Positions 24,815 to 37,338 of a stretch of DNA of 64,000 nt are shown here, piece by piece. Position 1 is the first letter of the stretch; each line of letters starts with the position of its first letter. The notes under the pieces were generated by a model. That model saw only the letters and a program-made list of their open reading frames with translations, was not told the DNA's origin and did not search any database. The position numbers were made by a program, and so were the translations under genes. Source of the DNA: Edolisoma coerulescens (lineage: Eukaryota; Chordata; Aves; Passeriformes; Campephagidae); NCBI GenBank assembly GCA_013397115.1, contig VWZW01004383.1, forward strand, positions 365,735 to 429,734, given 5' to 3'.

Positions 24815-24978
24815 GACCAGGTGTCAGATACAGTGAATTTGCTGTGTCACATCCAAAACCACCTCCACTTGTTGGGCAGCACACAGTGGAGATACTGAAG
24901 AGCATGCTGGGGTATGAGGATGATGCTATAGAAGAACTGCTTCGCACTGGTGCTGTGGCTCAGCATGAGGTCAGATAA
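24815..24978 (+). CDS. SUGCT: SUGCT terminal coding exon (succinyl-CoA:glutarate CoA-transferase, C-terminus)
   Basis: SUGCT is a mitochondrial class III (CaiB/BaiF) CoA-transferase that moves CoA from succinyl-CoA to glutarate in lysine/tryptophan breakdown; human loss causes glutaric aciduria type III. This exon encodes the last 54 residues. The first Gly codon is split across the splice junction (two bases here, phase 1). It begins GPGVRYSEF, continues with the family's conserved PPPLVGQHT segment, then an acidic helix containing LGYEDDAIEELL, then a GAV turn, and ends AQHEVR before TAA at 24976. The order PPPLxGQHT - LGY - E/DxI - L - G(A/V)V is the usual C-terminal tail of CaiB/BaiF proteins and closely matches vertebrate SUGCT as I recall it. 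A strong acceptor lies directly upstream. The frame is intact, with no frameshift or missing motif. The active-site Asp and all earlier exons lie outside the window. No other family fits as well. Confidence 0.93.
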
Positions 24979-25158
24979 GGAACATTAGCTACATTCCTTC
25001 ACACTGAGTTCACATTACTTTGTCCTCTCTTTGCTCCCTTCAGTTTCCCTAATGGGACTCAAAGAGAAGACATAATTTAATTCCTAATTTTCTTCCACGT
25101 GTGCTTGTATGATTTTAACACTGATGTATCAAATAAACAATCTCATGCTGTCTGAGTG
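24979..25158 (+). other. SUGCT: SUGCT 3' untranslated region
   Basis: This is the stretch between the TAA stop and the expected cleavage zone 15-25 bases after the first AATAAA. It is AT-rich and holds no long open frame. The 3' limit is inferred from the poly(A) signal position, not from transcript data. Confidence 0.65.
25132..25137 (+). promoter_or_regulatory. SUGCT: AATAAA polyadenylation signal (proximal)
   Basis: A canonical AATAAA lies about 155 bases after the stop codon. It is followed by TG-rich sequence (TGCTGTCTGAGTG) and then a G-rich tract at 25171-25182, a plausible downstream element. This is the likely main poly(A) signal of SUGCT. Confidence 0.75.
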
Positions 25159-25182
25159 AAAGATTTTCTTGGGGGGGTTGGG

Positions 25183-25188
25183 AATAAA
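25183..25188 (+). promoter_or_regulatory. SUGCT: AATAAA, possible distal polyadenylation signal
   Basis: A second AATAAA lies 51 bases past the first, directly after the G-rich tract at 25171-25182. It could give slightly longer 3' ends or simply be unused. No strong GT-rich element follows it. Confidence 0.35.
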
Positions 25189-28100
25189 TGTAATTATACA
25201 GTCCTATGTGACTACTCATTTTCTGTACTTCACATGGAAAATGGAGCTCTTATCATAATTACGGTAATTGCCTAAACATTTGTTCCCAGAAAGACATGAT
25301 GTTAGTGAAAAGAACCAGAACGTTTAAAATCAGTATACTAGACTCTTCACTCACAGAAAGCTGCTTTGTATTTTAATAGAAAGTAATTTGTTTACAAATT
25401 GGTGGTTGATCTGATTGATTTTGAACAGAATTATCCATCCTGAACACTTTGTTCATCTCTGTCATAGATCAAGAGTAGAGTAACCATTACAAAATTTACT
25501 TCTATTCCCTGGTATTCCAAATTACTAATATATTTTTGTATTACATTGCATAGTCATGACAATCCCAACATATTAGCAAAAAGAAGCTGAAATTGGCACA
25601 GTTCTTCAGTTATCAAAAAAAAAAACTATTTCAAGACCAGTTGAGAATGTCACTGAATAGCCTTCTGTAATGTTATTCAGAAAGGCCCAGGGTACTATTC
25701 ATTAAACACTGGTCCACAGAAAACCATATGCTGAATGTCAAATACCAAAACTTGACGATGTCTCAATCTGGTTCTATGGGTAGGTACTGATCCCTATCTC
25801 TGACTCTAGTTGCCATCCAAACCACCTTCACCATGGAGAAAACACAGGTTGAAATCTGTACCAAACTTTTGACTCAGTCCCACCCCCGTGATTAAAACAC
25901 GGTGAGAGTTGACAGATCTTCCTCAAATTTCCTAATACCATATCATTCAGTCGGGTCGCTCTTGAGAGTAAGGCACCATGCAGTGGAAGGAGGTGGAAGA
26001 ATTTGATCCATGAGAAACAGTGAGGAAAAGATTAAAGGAGAACCATTTCATCTCTGCAAACCAATTTGGCAGTTCTTCACCCACAGAAGACATCCCAGGC
26101 TCTTCTGTGACAGTATATAATTTACAGGTAAAGTAAACTCAGTGTATAGGAAGGGTTTAACCTTTGTTGTGTGCGCACTGAGAGGGAGGCAAAGCCTTTC
26201 CATTTCTAGAACTGAATTAAACTAAGTCAAATCGACGCTCAACATACAACGTCCATGTTTCTTTCTCTCAAAGTATCAGAAGCAGGCCTGGCATTATAAC
26301 TAACTTGTCACTTTGTTTCCACTCTAACAAAAAAGATCCTCTGTATTAGATTTGAACTTCACAACTCTGCATTACCTTCTGGGGGAAGAAAAGAGGTTAT
26401 TACATAATCAAATTGCAGTGGAACCCCACTGTGGTTGCTCATTTTTGAAGCACAGTGTTTTGGTTCATTTGTTTGCTTGTTTTCTCTGGTTTTTGTGTTC
26501 TTCTAATTTTTTTTTTCCTGCACTGCATTCCTGGCACCAAACACCATACTCTATCCATGTGCTAAAGACATCATGAGATCCTGGAAGAGTGACTTCTAAA
26601 ATAAATACAGAAATAAGTCTGAGCTGAGAATTGGGACACTATAGGGGAAGAATTGAAACTGGATTGGAAGAGGTTTTGATATAGTCCACCTTCCTTTTAA
26701 TCTAAGGGGAACATCCCTTTTTTAATGAGAAAAGCAGAAATTTGAATTCAGCTTCATATAAAATGGATAATCTGATATTGAACTAAACTTTGTTTACTAA
26801 TAATAAACACGGTCAGATAACATTCAGAAATAAATTTTCTGGGTTTACTTTCTCAAGGGTTCTTTTCTTCACATTTCTAAGAATCACGTACATAAGGTAT
26901 AGTAAAATACTGCTCAGTTTTGTTCAAGGATTTCTAAAAAAAATCAGGGTTTTTTTCCTGTGCTTTTCCAAGCAACGGAAATAGCTAATCACCACATCCT
27001 TAGCTACAGTAAATTGGCAGAGCTGCTTTGACTTTAACATAGTAATGCTGATTTAAATAAGCTGAATATTGGGCTTTAAACTCTATAAAGTATTTTGTGC
27101 AGAGTTCACACGCAAACAGTGTTTCCCTTTCTTTTTCTTTTTTTCCTTAGTGTTTTTCCTTTTCAGTTTGCTCTGTTGACAGTCAAATGCCTAAAGGGAT
27201 AGTCGGAGACATTATTTTGTCACACCTCCAGCAGTTACTGCAACAGGAGAAATCCAGATACCATTTCTCAGTGTTTAAGTCAAACAGTCACACGCAGACT
27301 GATGCTTACTCTTCAAGTCAGAAATAAATGGAAGCTTTTAAATAGGTGGGCATCTGGAAGCTAAAAAGTCCTTTAGCTTCCAACATCTGATCGTGAAGTT
27401 TTACCCTTTCATAAGGTTTGGTCTTGTGGTTTTGGATGATTTGGAAGACATTTAAATAATTACCATGATAATATTTAAGCTGTTATAATACCCCTTTCCT
27501 TTAAAAATGAACAAATAAATGCAGAAAAAGAATATTTTAAAAATTTACAGCACTCTTCCCAGGAATCTTCAGGAATAGGTGTCTCTAGAGCTTGATTGCA
27601 TTTTGACAATATTGTAATTTCAAAATGGTTTTCTCTTGTACCTCAAAACTTGGAATCAACCATCACATGGGATTCTGGAACTCATAAACTGAGATCCCTC
27701 CACTTGCAAGGAAGAAATGTAGTTTGTGAGGACTATATACAGCTGCCTCTGGCAATGAATGTTTGTTTTTCTCTGCTTACATTGGAAAAGAATCTTCTGG
27801 TGCTGCCATGATGTGAAAGTGTGTGTGGTATTTGCTTAAATTTGACTTGATTTACACATCACTGTATTAAAAAAACACACGGAAAAAAACCCAAAAAGCA
27901 GAGTGATACTAGACACACCTGTTGTCTAGTTCCAAACTGAAACCACTTATAGCTGTTTGCCAGGAAGCTTTAGCTACCATTGGAAAAGGAGATTTCCATT
28001 TTGGCATCTGATCTTGATGCCATGGTCCATGGCCCCTTTGGCTCCATTGTCTGCACTGGGGGATCTCATTGTTCTTGTATTATCTTCACTATTAAAAATG

Positions 28101-30335
28101 TTTCCTCAGCCCTCCTCATATAACTGTTTTCCTTACTTTTCCATGCAAGCTAGTAAAGCTCTACACCAAGTATAAATCACTCAGAAAACTGCAAAGCTGG
28201 TCAGATAGAGTCAGGAGGATTTTGTGTAGCCTGAGGATCTCACTGAGGGATATTTTAATGCAAGAAAAGAAAATTCCAATCAAACAACAGTCGAATGGAC
28301 AGTAATGGATTTTTCTTGCTCCTGCATGGATCTTGTTCCTGGCAACTCTTCCCCAGAATCTTCCCATGAACTTGGGAAGTCTTGCCCTGGAACTGACATA
28401 CAAAAGTAGGTCTTTTTTGATTAGTGGCCAGGAGGAACAGGTTGCTAACTCTCAAAAGCTCACCAGCCTTAGTAGTGATCCAGCTGATGGGCAAAGGCCA
28501 GGGAAGTCATATTGATGTGAAGAATGGTCTGTTTAAGGGGATCACTTACTTGTGATGAAGGGAAATGCTCTTTTTCTTCTCAGGTCTATAAAATCAAAAT
28601 AAAAATGTTATTTTGTCATTTTTATATCTTTTAATATTAAAAAAACCAAAACAGAGAAAGAGAAAATATCACTATTCTTGACTTGCATACAAAATATAAA
28701 AATCCTCTTTTTTAAGTTCATTGAAATAGATTGATGCCTGATGATATTAATCAGAGTTTTGGTCTTGCTTCTTCAGAGATTAAAGCTTGTCCCAAACATG
28801 TCTAGTGACAATATGTTGAGGTTAAAATAGCAGTCAGAAATAGTTCTTCCAGGGAGTATGCATGTGTACTCAAAATCTGGGGAGAGGATTTTCATTAAAT
28901 TGCCATATAGCTCTGCCACTCACAGAGAACTGTAAAGCCTCAGCCCTGGTGAACCTGGAGATAAAAGGCTGCTAGGCATCTTTGTGATTAAAATGGTCTT
29001 GATTTCTTTTACTATCTAGATGACAAGACACAGTTAATCCTTTGACCTTCCTAACATTATAGCACTGTACTAAAATGTATTTATTTCCCCAAAACATATT
29101 AAAATGTATTTAATTTCCAAAAGACAGAGGAAAGGTAAAGTACTTTCAGAGTTCAGGAATGCTGGCACAGCTGCTCACATTTCATGTCAGTGACATTAAA
29201 CAGTGCCAGATACAGTACTTTCCCTAACTGCTTGTACATTGAGTTTAATGGGGCCTGATGAAATGCTAAACACTCTTAGCTGGTGAAAAAAACCCAACCA
29301 ACCTTAGAGCAGTTCCTGTAGGATCAAGTAACTTCCTTACATGGAGGCCTCCGTGATACTGGCCAATGTGATAAAAACACACTGATAAACAGTGATACAG
29401 TCACTTTTTTAAAGCTGACAACCAATCAATTCAATTACTGTATGTTTCTGTTGTGACTGGAATTTGGAAGAGACATGAGAAAAATGCCTGGGATCCCATA
29501 TGCCAATGGCCCATGAAACTTTTGCAAGATCTCTCTTTTGGCTCAGACTGTGTCAAACAATCAAGGGGGACCAGGTAAGGGTTGAGGTGGAGACAAGATG
29601 TTGATTTTCAGGTTTTTTTCTGTTCCCTAGAGCTACAGATAAAAGTGAATTAGTAAGTACCAATTAGTCCTTAGTTAGCAAAAAATTCTTAAGAAATCAT
29701 AGAGTGAAGAGGATACTAAACTGCCTGCCTTAAAAAACCTTAATATGATTTAATTTATAGTGAGCAGTGTCACACTGCTTACTTGCCAGGTACTCAGGGA
29801 AGCAGACTGGGGAGGACCTCACTTCACTGCAATTGCTTCTGTGTTTCAGCTATTTCAATATTTGTCTAATAACTACCCCACACTAGCCAGAAGACCTTTA
29901 AAGTACAAAAAGAGATTTGAAGATGTGTAACCTGGTAGAGGAATGCATATGTAGCTCCCATCTCTTGGAGATCCATATTAGGAGAAGGTAACGTTTCACA
30001 TTAAAAAAGTTGTGTATAAAAATGCAGAGCAGTGTGTACATTTCCCACTGGGACTCTCTTCTCCTGGTGGATTGAGCCTTGACTAAAGCAAACATGTGAG
30101 AAAAGTGACAGTTCCCTGGTAAATTTTTTTTTGGTCTTTTCATGAAAACCTTCTCTCTCCTGAAGCCGACAGTAAGGACTTTTAGCAGAAAGACAGAAGC
30201 ACTGATTCAAGAAAGCCACTGCAGAGTTTTCTACAAGTCACAGTTTAAGTGTCTCGTGCCCCTTTCATCTTCAGGCCAGGTGGCCCTGGGACACCAGTGA
30301 CTTGTGTTCATCCTGTGAGGATATTGTGCTGCTTT

Positions 30336-30386
30336 TACAGTTTAGTCAGAGAAAAAACAGGGAAATACAGTTTAGTCAGAGAAAAA
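30336..30386. repeat. 30-bp tandem duplication, ~1.7 copies
   Basis: The 21 bases at 30336-30356, containing TTTAGTCAGAGAAAAA, recur at 30366-30386 without change. The period is exactly 30. Confidence 0.9.
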
Positions 30387-30869
30387 TGGCATAATGAAGC
30401 AGTCACCCTACAAACCTCTATAGGTGTTGCTAGGGTACCATTTTTCTGAATTCTTCAGGAACAAACCCCATTGTCCAACTGCCGGTACTCTGAGGCAGTT
30501 CTGCCCACTCATTGTATCATGTCCACTCTACTAAACTCTCCATGCGTATTTCATGGGGAGCAGGTTGAGACAGAGAAAGAACCTTAAGAATAATGAGGAT
30601 CAGAGGGAGAAAACACTGCTTGAGACTTAGCTGCGTCCACGTTGACAGAAAACTCCAGATTCTGCAGTATGTTAGTAGGGGTGATGCCCTTGAGTGCAGC
30701 CCAAGTCTCTCTGTACCTCTGTAGGACAGTTCTCGTTATAACAGATCTGACAAAAGTTTACATGACCAAACTGAATGGACACTGGTTGCAAAACAATATG
30801 AACTACCTGTAGTTCATCTGAAGACCTGGTGAGGTCTGTTACTTTTAGTCAATGATGTTAAATTGGTAG

Positions 30870-30909
30870 AAGTATTAATTTGTTAACAAATTTGCAATTG
30901 TTAATACTT
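30870..30909. repeat. AT-rich nested palindromes
   Basis: Outer arms AAGTATTAA (30870-30878) and TTAATACTT (30901-30909) are exact reverse complements. Between them is the perfect 16-bp palindrome AATTTGTTAACAAATT (30877-30892). GTTAAC/GTTAAT half sites resemble HNF1-type sites, though the spacing is not canonical. Confidence 0.75.
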
Positions 30910-31174
30910 TTGAAGAGTCTGTCCTGCTTGCTGACTCATTTTGTGTGATTTTATGGACTTGCTTTCCTCAAATTGCCTGCTAATGCACTGTTTGTCCCCT
31001 CTCCTTTGCATTTATAGCTGTTTTTGTGAAGTTTTAGAGCACAGATTTCAAAGCATTGTACCTCTGACCATTGAATTCATTCTCCTTAAGCATGAAAACT
31101 GTTAGAATACATTACAGAACTATTTTGTGCCATAAATATTGGACAATTAAAAAACCTAATCCACTGTCCTTTAA

Positions 31175-31228
31175 AGGCAATGAAGGGACATTCACATTGA
31201 TTTCAGTAGGGTTGGAGCTGGAACATGT
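31175..31228. repeat. Possible half-copy of the same palindromic element
   Basis: CACATTGATTTCAGTAGGG followed by TTGGAGCTGG resembles the TTGACTTCAATGGGAGTTGGATCAGG arm of the element suggested at 33665. Short and diverged. Confidence 0.3.
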
Positions 31229-32902
31229 ACCATGAATTTGTGCATTCCAGGTACACAAAGCCTCATTGCTTTATGTCCTTATGGGAAAAGCTCTCAGCAT
31301 TTTCTGTGCTCTCGTCCAGAAGACTTAAATCATTAAGGTTTTTATTCCTTTGATAGGGTCATTGGACTTTCACTTTAAATTATGATACAAAAATTGAGGT
31401 GTTTCTTACCTCAAATGCCACACAAGGCTTTATATGGTATTTTTACTCGCCTTAATGACCATGCTATTAGCAATGTTAGTGACATCAGTAGAAAACTCAT
31501 TTACTGAACTGTGTTTGGAGAAGAGAGGAATTCTGACCTTTTTTGTGTAGCTTTTTGTGAGAACTGTTGACTATTGGCAACCTTAAATACTCAAAAAACT
31601 CTAGAATCAAGCCCTAAAACAGTCAAGAACATTTTAAAAATTCAGGAGAGAATATTATGATAGAACAATATAACTAGATGAGATTTGAAAAGAAGCTAGA
31701 GCAAGGTTTTTGATAAAGAGCTGGCAACATCTCTTGTACTTATTTGTCCGTGGAACAAAATGCAGGTCATTGCTGGCTTCCTTGCAGGCCTGGAATTTGT
31801 CCAGCTTGGTTCTCTTAGCTTTAGGGAGCTGATATTTTTAGAAGTTATTTCTAGGAAAACATTGGAAGTGAATTCTAATGATGATTTTGAAATATCTGGT
31901 TGTTGATATCAGCAGCTGGATGCTGGGATCAGGCTGGTGTTATTTGCTAAATTGAAACAGGTTCTCTTTCATGTTATGCGGCATGTATTTGAATAGGTTG
32001 GTTGTGAACATTTGCAGTGTTATGAATTAGGCATTGTTTGACTGAAAACAGTTTTAATTGAAATGGTCCAGTGCATTCCCCACCTCTTTCTACAAGTAAA
32101 ATCAAAGGCAGTTCTTCAAATTCTTCACAGAAAAAGGAGAGAGAAACAAAACTCTTAAGGGGGGATGAAGATTAGTAGTAGCAGATATAGGAGTACATCT
32201 TGAAAGGATGGAGCTCTTTTGGCTCCCACAGCTTTTAAGAATTTATTCTCACATGAAGAGGACTGGTCCAGTGGTTTTTGGGCAAACTGAGGGCTATCAG
32301 AAAATCTGCATGCCACAGATTTCCTGTTTGATGCTGGGCAAGTCCCATTCCCTTCCTTTAAGTTGTCTGTATGTAGTTTGGTACTTTCCATTCAGAAGGA
32401 CAAAGTAAAGATTACAAGCTGACCTGATAGCAGAGGCCATCTCTGTTTAGACAGATGGAATCCATTGTCTGTCTTGCAGAGCCATTGTGTTCATTTAAAA
32501 ATGCATGTGTTGCAGCATAGCAGAGAAGTTAAATTCTTTTGCAAAGTGAGGACATTCTATTTTTCCCGTAAAACCAATATGAACAACCGCAGTTTCCCAA
32601 TCTTCCATTACTAAAACAGAGAGAAGCCTCCCCAAAGGGCTTGTGAAAGACCTCCACAGATCATTTGGGTATAAACAGATAGTATCTTTGTACCTAGTGG
32701 TTGCTTACGTATAAAAACGAGATCACAAGCTTTTAGACTTTGGCCTTTCTGGCAGCAACTGCAAAAAGTTCAGGAAGTTAATCTCATTTTCTGACTGGGA
32801 TAGTGAATTTAAGGTTAAGGAGGTTAGGTAGAATGTATATTCCCAGGAAGAACTACTGACAGCTCTAGTAATAAAGCTGAAAAGAAGGGGGTTTTACATC
32901 TA

Positions 32903-33120
32903 AGGCAGAGAAAATATAGAAGAAAGGCAAGGCAAAAAAAAAAAAATAAATAAAGAGGGAAAAGAGAAAGGAAAAAGGAAAGGAAAAGGAAGAATCAAGA
33001 AAATAAGGAAAAGAGAAGAGTAGAGAGAAGAAAGGGAAAATAGATGATAAAATAAAACATATGCGAAATTTTAAGAGAAGAAATTAAAGTGGGAAAGGGA
33101 TAGAATAGGAAGGAAGGGAA
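32903..33120. repeat. Purine-rich (GA/GAAA) low-complexity tract
   Basis: Nearly 220 bases on the + strand are dominated by A and G, with GGAAA and GAAAAG motifs and a run of about 14 A near 32935. Pyrimidines are rare and scattered. Confidence 0.85.
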
Positions 33121-33664
33121 TGGCCTTGGTATACTGAGGAAAACCTGTCATATACATGTTGCTGCAGCTGATCGTTGTGGTAGCTCGAATAGTGATATAT
33201 AGCTTTAAAAGTGTGGTGAATGATCCTAGCCATAAAAAGGGAGAGAGCACTAGCAGTGACTTGGGCTAGCCTAGTGGAGAAATTTTAGTAGGGTTGCAGG
33301 AAGGCCTTAGGCACTGCATGGTTTGGTTACTGGAGTGTGCCTGGTGGTTACCAAGCAGAGGGGTGAAATTACATGGGGGAGGAGAGATACATGGGCAGAT
33401 CACCAAGCATAGCTACCTCTACAACCAGGGCAGGGAGGAACCCAGGGACGACTAACTGTAAATGAAGCTCTTTGAATCTTGGAAAATGTGCTCAAATTAC
33501 CTAGGCAATTATTCCGGCTCAGTTCCCTGATCTGGAGATATCTGCTGACTGCTTTCTTGGTTAGAGAACTTCCTAGAAGGGTGGACGAGAGACTTTGCCA
33601 TTTAAAAAGAAGAAGGTAACACTGTGTTCTTTTCCATATTCCTCACTCTGCAAAATTTTAAATG

Positions 33665-33740
33665 AAGGGCCTGATCCCATGCCAAGTGGAGCACATGGAA
33701 TTACTTCCTTTGCCTTTGATACATTCTGGCTCAGCATTTA
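33665..33740. repeat. Possible relic of an ancient palindromic dispersed element
   Basis: AAGGGCCTGATCCCATGCC, then CATGGAATTACTTCC, then CTTTGATACATTCTGGCTCAG matches in order a diverged copy of an old sauropsid repeat whose ends read GGGCCTGATCC and GGATCAGGCCC around a TTGACTTCAATGGG core. Identification is from recalled pattern only. Confidence 0.4.
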
Positions 33741-35440
33741 ATTAATAGTCCTGATTTTATAAAGTTTTTGTTTTTGAACTTTTCACTCCACCTTTCCCAG
33801 ATAGAAAGATGGGACCCACACTTACCTCATTAATTTCAGATGGTTTGTTTCTGCTTTCAAGGTGTGTGTGTGCAGCCCTCTGAACTTCCTGGACACAAAT
33901 GAACATTAAATCTGCCTACACTTAAAAGTAGGTCTCAATAATGCCAAACTTTTTGAAAGTGAGTTTCAATCTGATTGTATTTGTAATGCTCATATGCAGT
34001 CCAGGAAATACTGACATATTTGAACTCCAGAAGAACAGATAGCAGTGAAAAGTGGATGGAAATCTCGCACGTTCAAATACAGAAGAAATTTAAAACTGCC
34101 GAAAATGTGCTAAGCCTGTCATTTGAGCCTTGCTGATTAATTACTGAAATCAGCCATCCAGAGCAAAACAAAAGTCCATTTGATTTCAGCAAATATCCAG
34201 TTTTGCAATCTGCACTCAGAATGAAAAATGAAGAGAAATTAAATGACCTACACTGTCATGTCAAACCATACAGTTTAAATGTTCAGCTTCCATTCAAGTC
34301 AGGGTGGAAGTGCAACAGCTTCCAAAGAAAGAAAAATCAGGAACTCAGGGTGTTGTTCAAATTTGTAAGTAACTTAACTTTAAGCCTGCCATGCTCAAGT
34401 CTTAATTTTTCCCACCTAAAGTCCTAAAGAGACTGAAAGTATGTAAAAATGTATTTGGGCTCAAAAGGCACTTATTTTAGACATCACCATCTGAAAAATG
34501 TCCTTGCTTTTACATCTCCAGACTACTCTACCAATGCAAAGGAGAAGAGCAGCTGGCTGTGGGTGCACCAGCAATGGACTTGCAGAGGGGTATCTGTGGT
34601 GTCCTCCCCTCTCCTGCAAGGAAGGTGATGGTGGGCACTGCGGGGGGGAGGGGCACACAGCCGGGTGTGTTGGGAGCCAGCTGGGGCACAGAGCTTACCC
34701 CTGGTGAGAAGCAGGTCTGCAGGGAGGATTCAGTGCAGGCCTGGGGTGGAGGAACAGCAATTTCAAGGACCCAGTGGAGGGAGGCCTTGTAGGGTATTTG
34801 GAAATTGAAATTTGGGATTCTCCCTCCCTTGGAAAGGAGATGACTCCGATGCAGCTGTGATGCCTTTTAAAGCCAGGCAGGATTCCTTCCTAGAAGGAAG
34901 GCTTCTAGGCTGTGGAGCAGGGTAGGTCCTGCTGGCTGTTAGCTGTATGATTTGAATCACTCTATCATGCCAAATCTGTGAGTGCCTGCCTATGGGAAAG
35001 AAAGCCAGCAAAACTGCCAGAGCATTAACAGCACTGCAGGTCTGTAAGTATAAAAAGACCAGGGCCCAATGATATGTCTCACCTGACACTAATGCTCAGA
35101 AATTTATGGCAGGTAATCTGAGGGCATAAAAGGGCATCCCCTGAGCTCTTTGCTGACTGGCTTCACCCGGAATTTCTCTTTATTACACTTCCTTCCCTTG
35201 TTCTCTGGTTTATCCAATGTCTCTGGACTGCCCTTGAACAGGCGTTCCTGTTTGTTTGATCAGAATAACGAGGTACTGGTTTTGCTTGGTTGTTACAGTC
35301 ATGAATAACTAGTCTTTTCTCATAGCTATACATTCTGAGGAAAGTAGCTGTCTTTCTTGTTGTGCTTTTGGAATTTGTTACCAAGAACATATCTGATTTC
35401 TTCTATCACTATGGGTTTGGGCTGCACTCAAAAGGCCTGG

Positions 35441-35480
35441 CTTTTCTTTTTTTTTCTTTTTTTTTTTCTTTTTTTTTCCT
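35441..35480. repeat. Poly(T)/CTTT pyrimidine tract
   Basis: About 40 bases consisting almost only of T with single C interruptions. It is not followed by a clear acceptor and exon. Confidence 0.9.
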
Positions 35481-37309
35481 ATTTCAGATCATCAGCTATT
35501 AAAACCCCCTTTCACTTATCCCTTAGATTTCAGACTTTTCCCCCACCCCATGAATGTTTTCAGTTGTCAAAAGAAGAAATGTGATAATTTGGAAGGTTCA
35601 CAGAAAGCATGTTTTGTGATTATTGTTCTTGTGATCTGTCCAATATAAACTGCTTTAGAAAAGCTCTGTTCCAGCCACTCTAATTCACTTTTGCAGAATA
35701 CTGGATTTGAAGTTGGCTAAAGAGAAGGGCTTTTCTTTTAATGGATACTCAGAGAGGAATGCAGCTTAACTGTTTGGTTTCTGTCCTGACTTTTAGCTCT
35801 GCCTCATAGTGCTCAGAGGGAGTCCTTTCTGGTTAACTGAAAACTAACCTTCCTTTGACACTTTTTTATTGTTGAGAAGGAGCATATATGCCCCTTCTAG
35901 TGCTTCGAGTGTTGTGGTAGGGCAGTTTGGGGGTGCCCTATCTAAGTCTAGTTCCTCATCCCTAGTGCGGTCTAAAATAGTGACAAAGAATTGTATGTCC
36001 TCCAGCTACTGCAGCTGGGGAACAAATGCCTATGCAGGCTTGAGAGGGAGATTCCCGCAGATCCTCTGACCGTAGTTGTGTTGTAAAGCCCTGGAAGCAC
36101 TCGTGGTACATGGGAGCACTGTCCTAAGAGGAGAGCTGAACCGTGCAGCTCAGCTTTCTGTGGGTGGAATGATACCAGTACACACCAGCTGGGAACATAG
36201 CCCTATTTCATGTTCCGGCTCACTTCGGAGCCCTTACACTCAGGGTTTACAAGGCTAGGTTCCCACAGCTGACTTTTTCTCACTGATCCTGGAGAATTGC
36301 TGAACAATCTCTGGGGTGTATGCCAACTTGATAGGAAAGAATTGCCCTGACTCTCTCTCTCTTTGTTTGCTCTGTTGCTGTGGCCCCCTGGAAGCAATCA
36401 TTCCAGGAATTAACTTTTCTAAAATAACAGGACATTTGTTTTCTCTAATCCTCTAATTTCTTTAGTTCTTGCCAAATCAGAGCATAGGTGGTGGGGAACT
36501 TAACTAAGTCTAGTTCTTCAAACTGATCACTGCAGTAGCTAGACTTGTGCTTTCCATTTTCTCCCCCTGGAAACTGCAGAGATCATGCTAACTTTGCACT
36601 TCCACTGTGTGTGAGGAACGAGGCTCGCAGAGGGCCTGTACATGGTACTGATGGGAATGTGCAGCAGGGCATTTCTGTGCAGACAAGTGTTGACTAGAGG
36701 GCTACAAGTCATAGTTTGGTACCTGTCATGGCAGCACTCACCACTAGACAGTAATGTCCCATCTTTCAATATTGCCTCTTAGGTGTTGAAGAATGTAAAC
36801 TTAACCTCCATGTGAAACACAGCCAAAGCCATGTTGTTTAAGAGCACATTTAGTTCCAAATGCAGTGGAGCTGTGGAGTATGGTCTCAACCACCATTCTT
36901 TCCGCTCTGGTGTCATTTCTAGACAAGTATCCATCCACGTCAGCGGGACGCGGCTGGTGTAACAGTGATGCTACAGTGAAGTCGTGCTGTTTCTCTTACT
37001 ATAGGACATACATTTCTGCTTTGAAAACAGATTCCTGGAAGATATCTAAAGAGAAGCTGCTGTAACCTGTAGTGAACTTAAATCATGACACTTTGCTCTT
37101 CTGAGTTTGATGTAGATGGCAGAAGTTTTCCTCAAAAGGAGCACTGGTTTTGTTTGGTTGCATAGCAGCTAACAGCGGTATAACAAAGCAATCAAACCTT
37201 GAAAACCTTTCTGATTCAGTTCAGTTTCTTGTTACTCTCTCTGATGCATCTGTTAACCTTCAGAAAGCTACGTGGGTGTTTAGAAGAATAAGGTGCTCTA
37301 CATTAAACA

Positions 37310-37338
37310 CATTCTTTATCTGCCTCAGATAAAGAATG
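37310..37338. repeat. Perfect 13-bp inverted repeat with a 3-base loop
   Basis: CATTCTTTATCTG (37310-37322) and CAGATAAAGAATG (37326-37338) are exact reverse complements separated by CCT. No T-run terminator or known small RNA context is evident. Confidence 0.9.
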
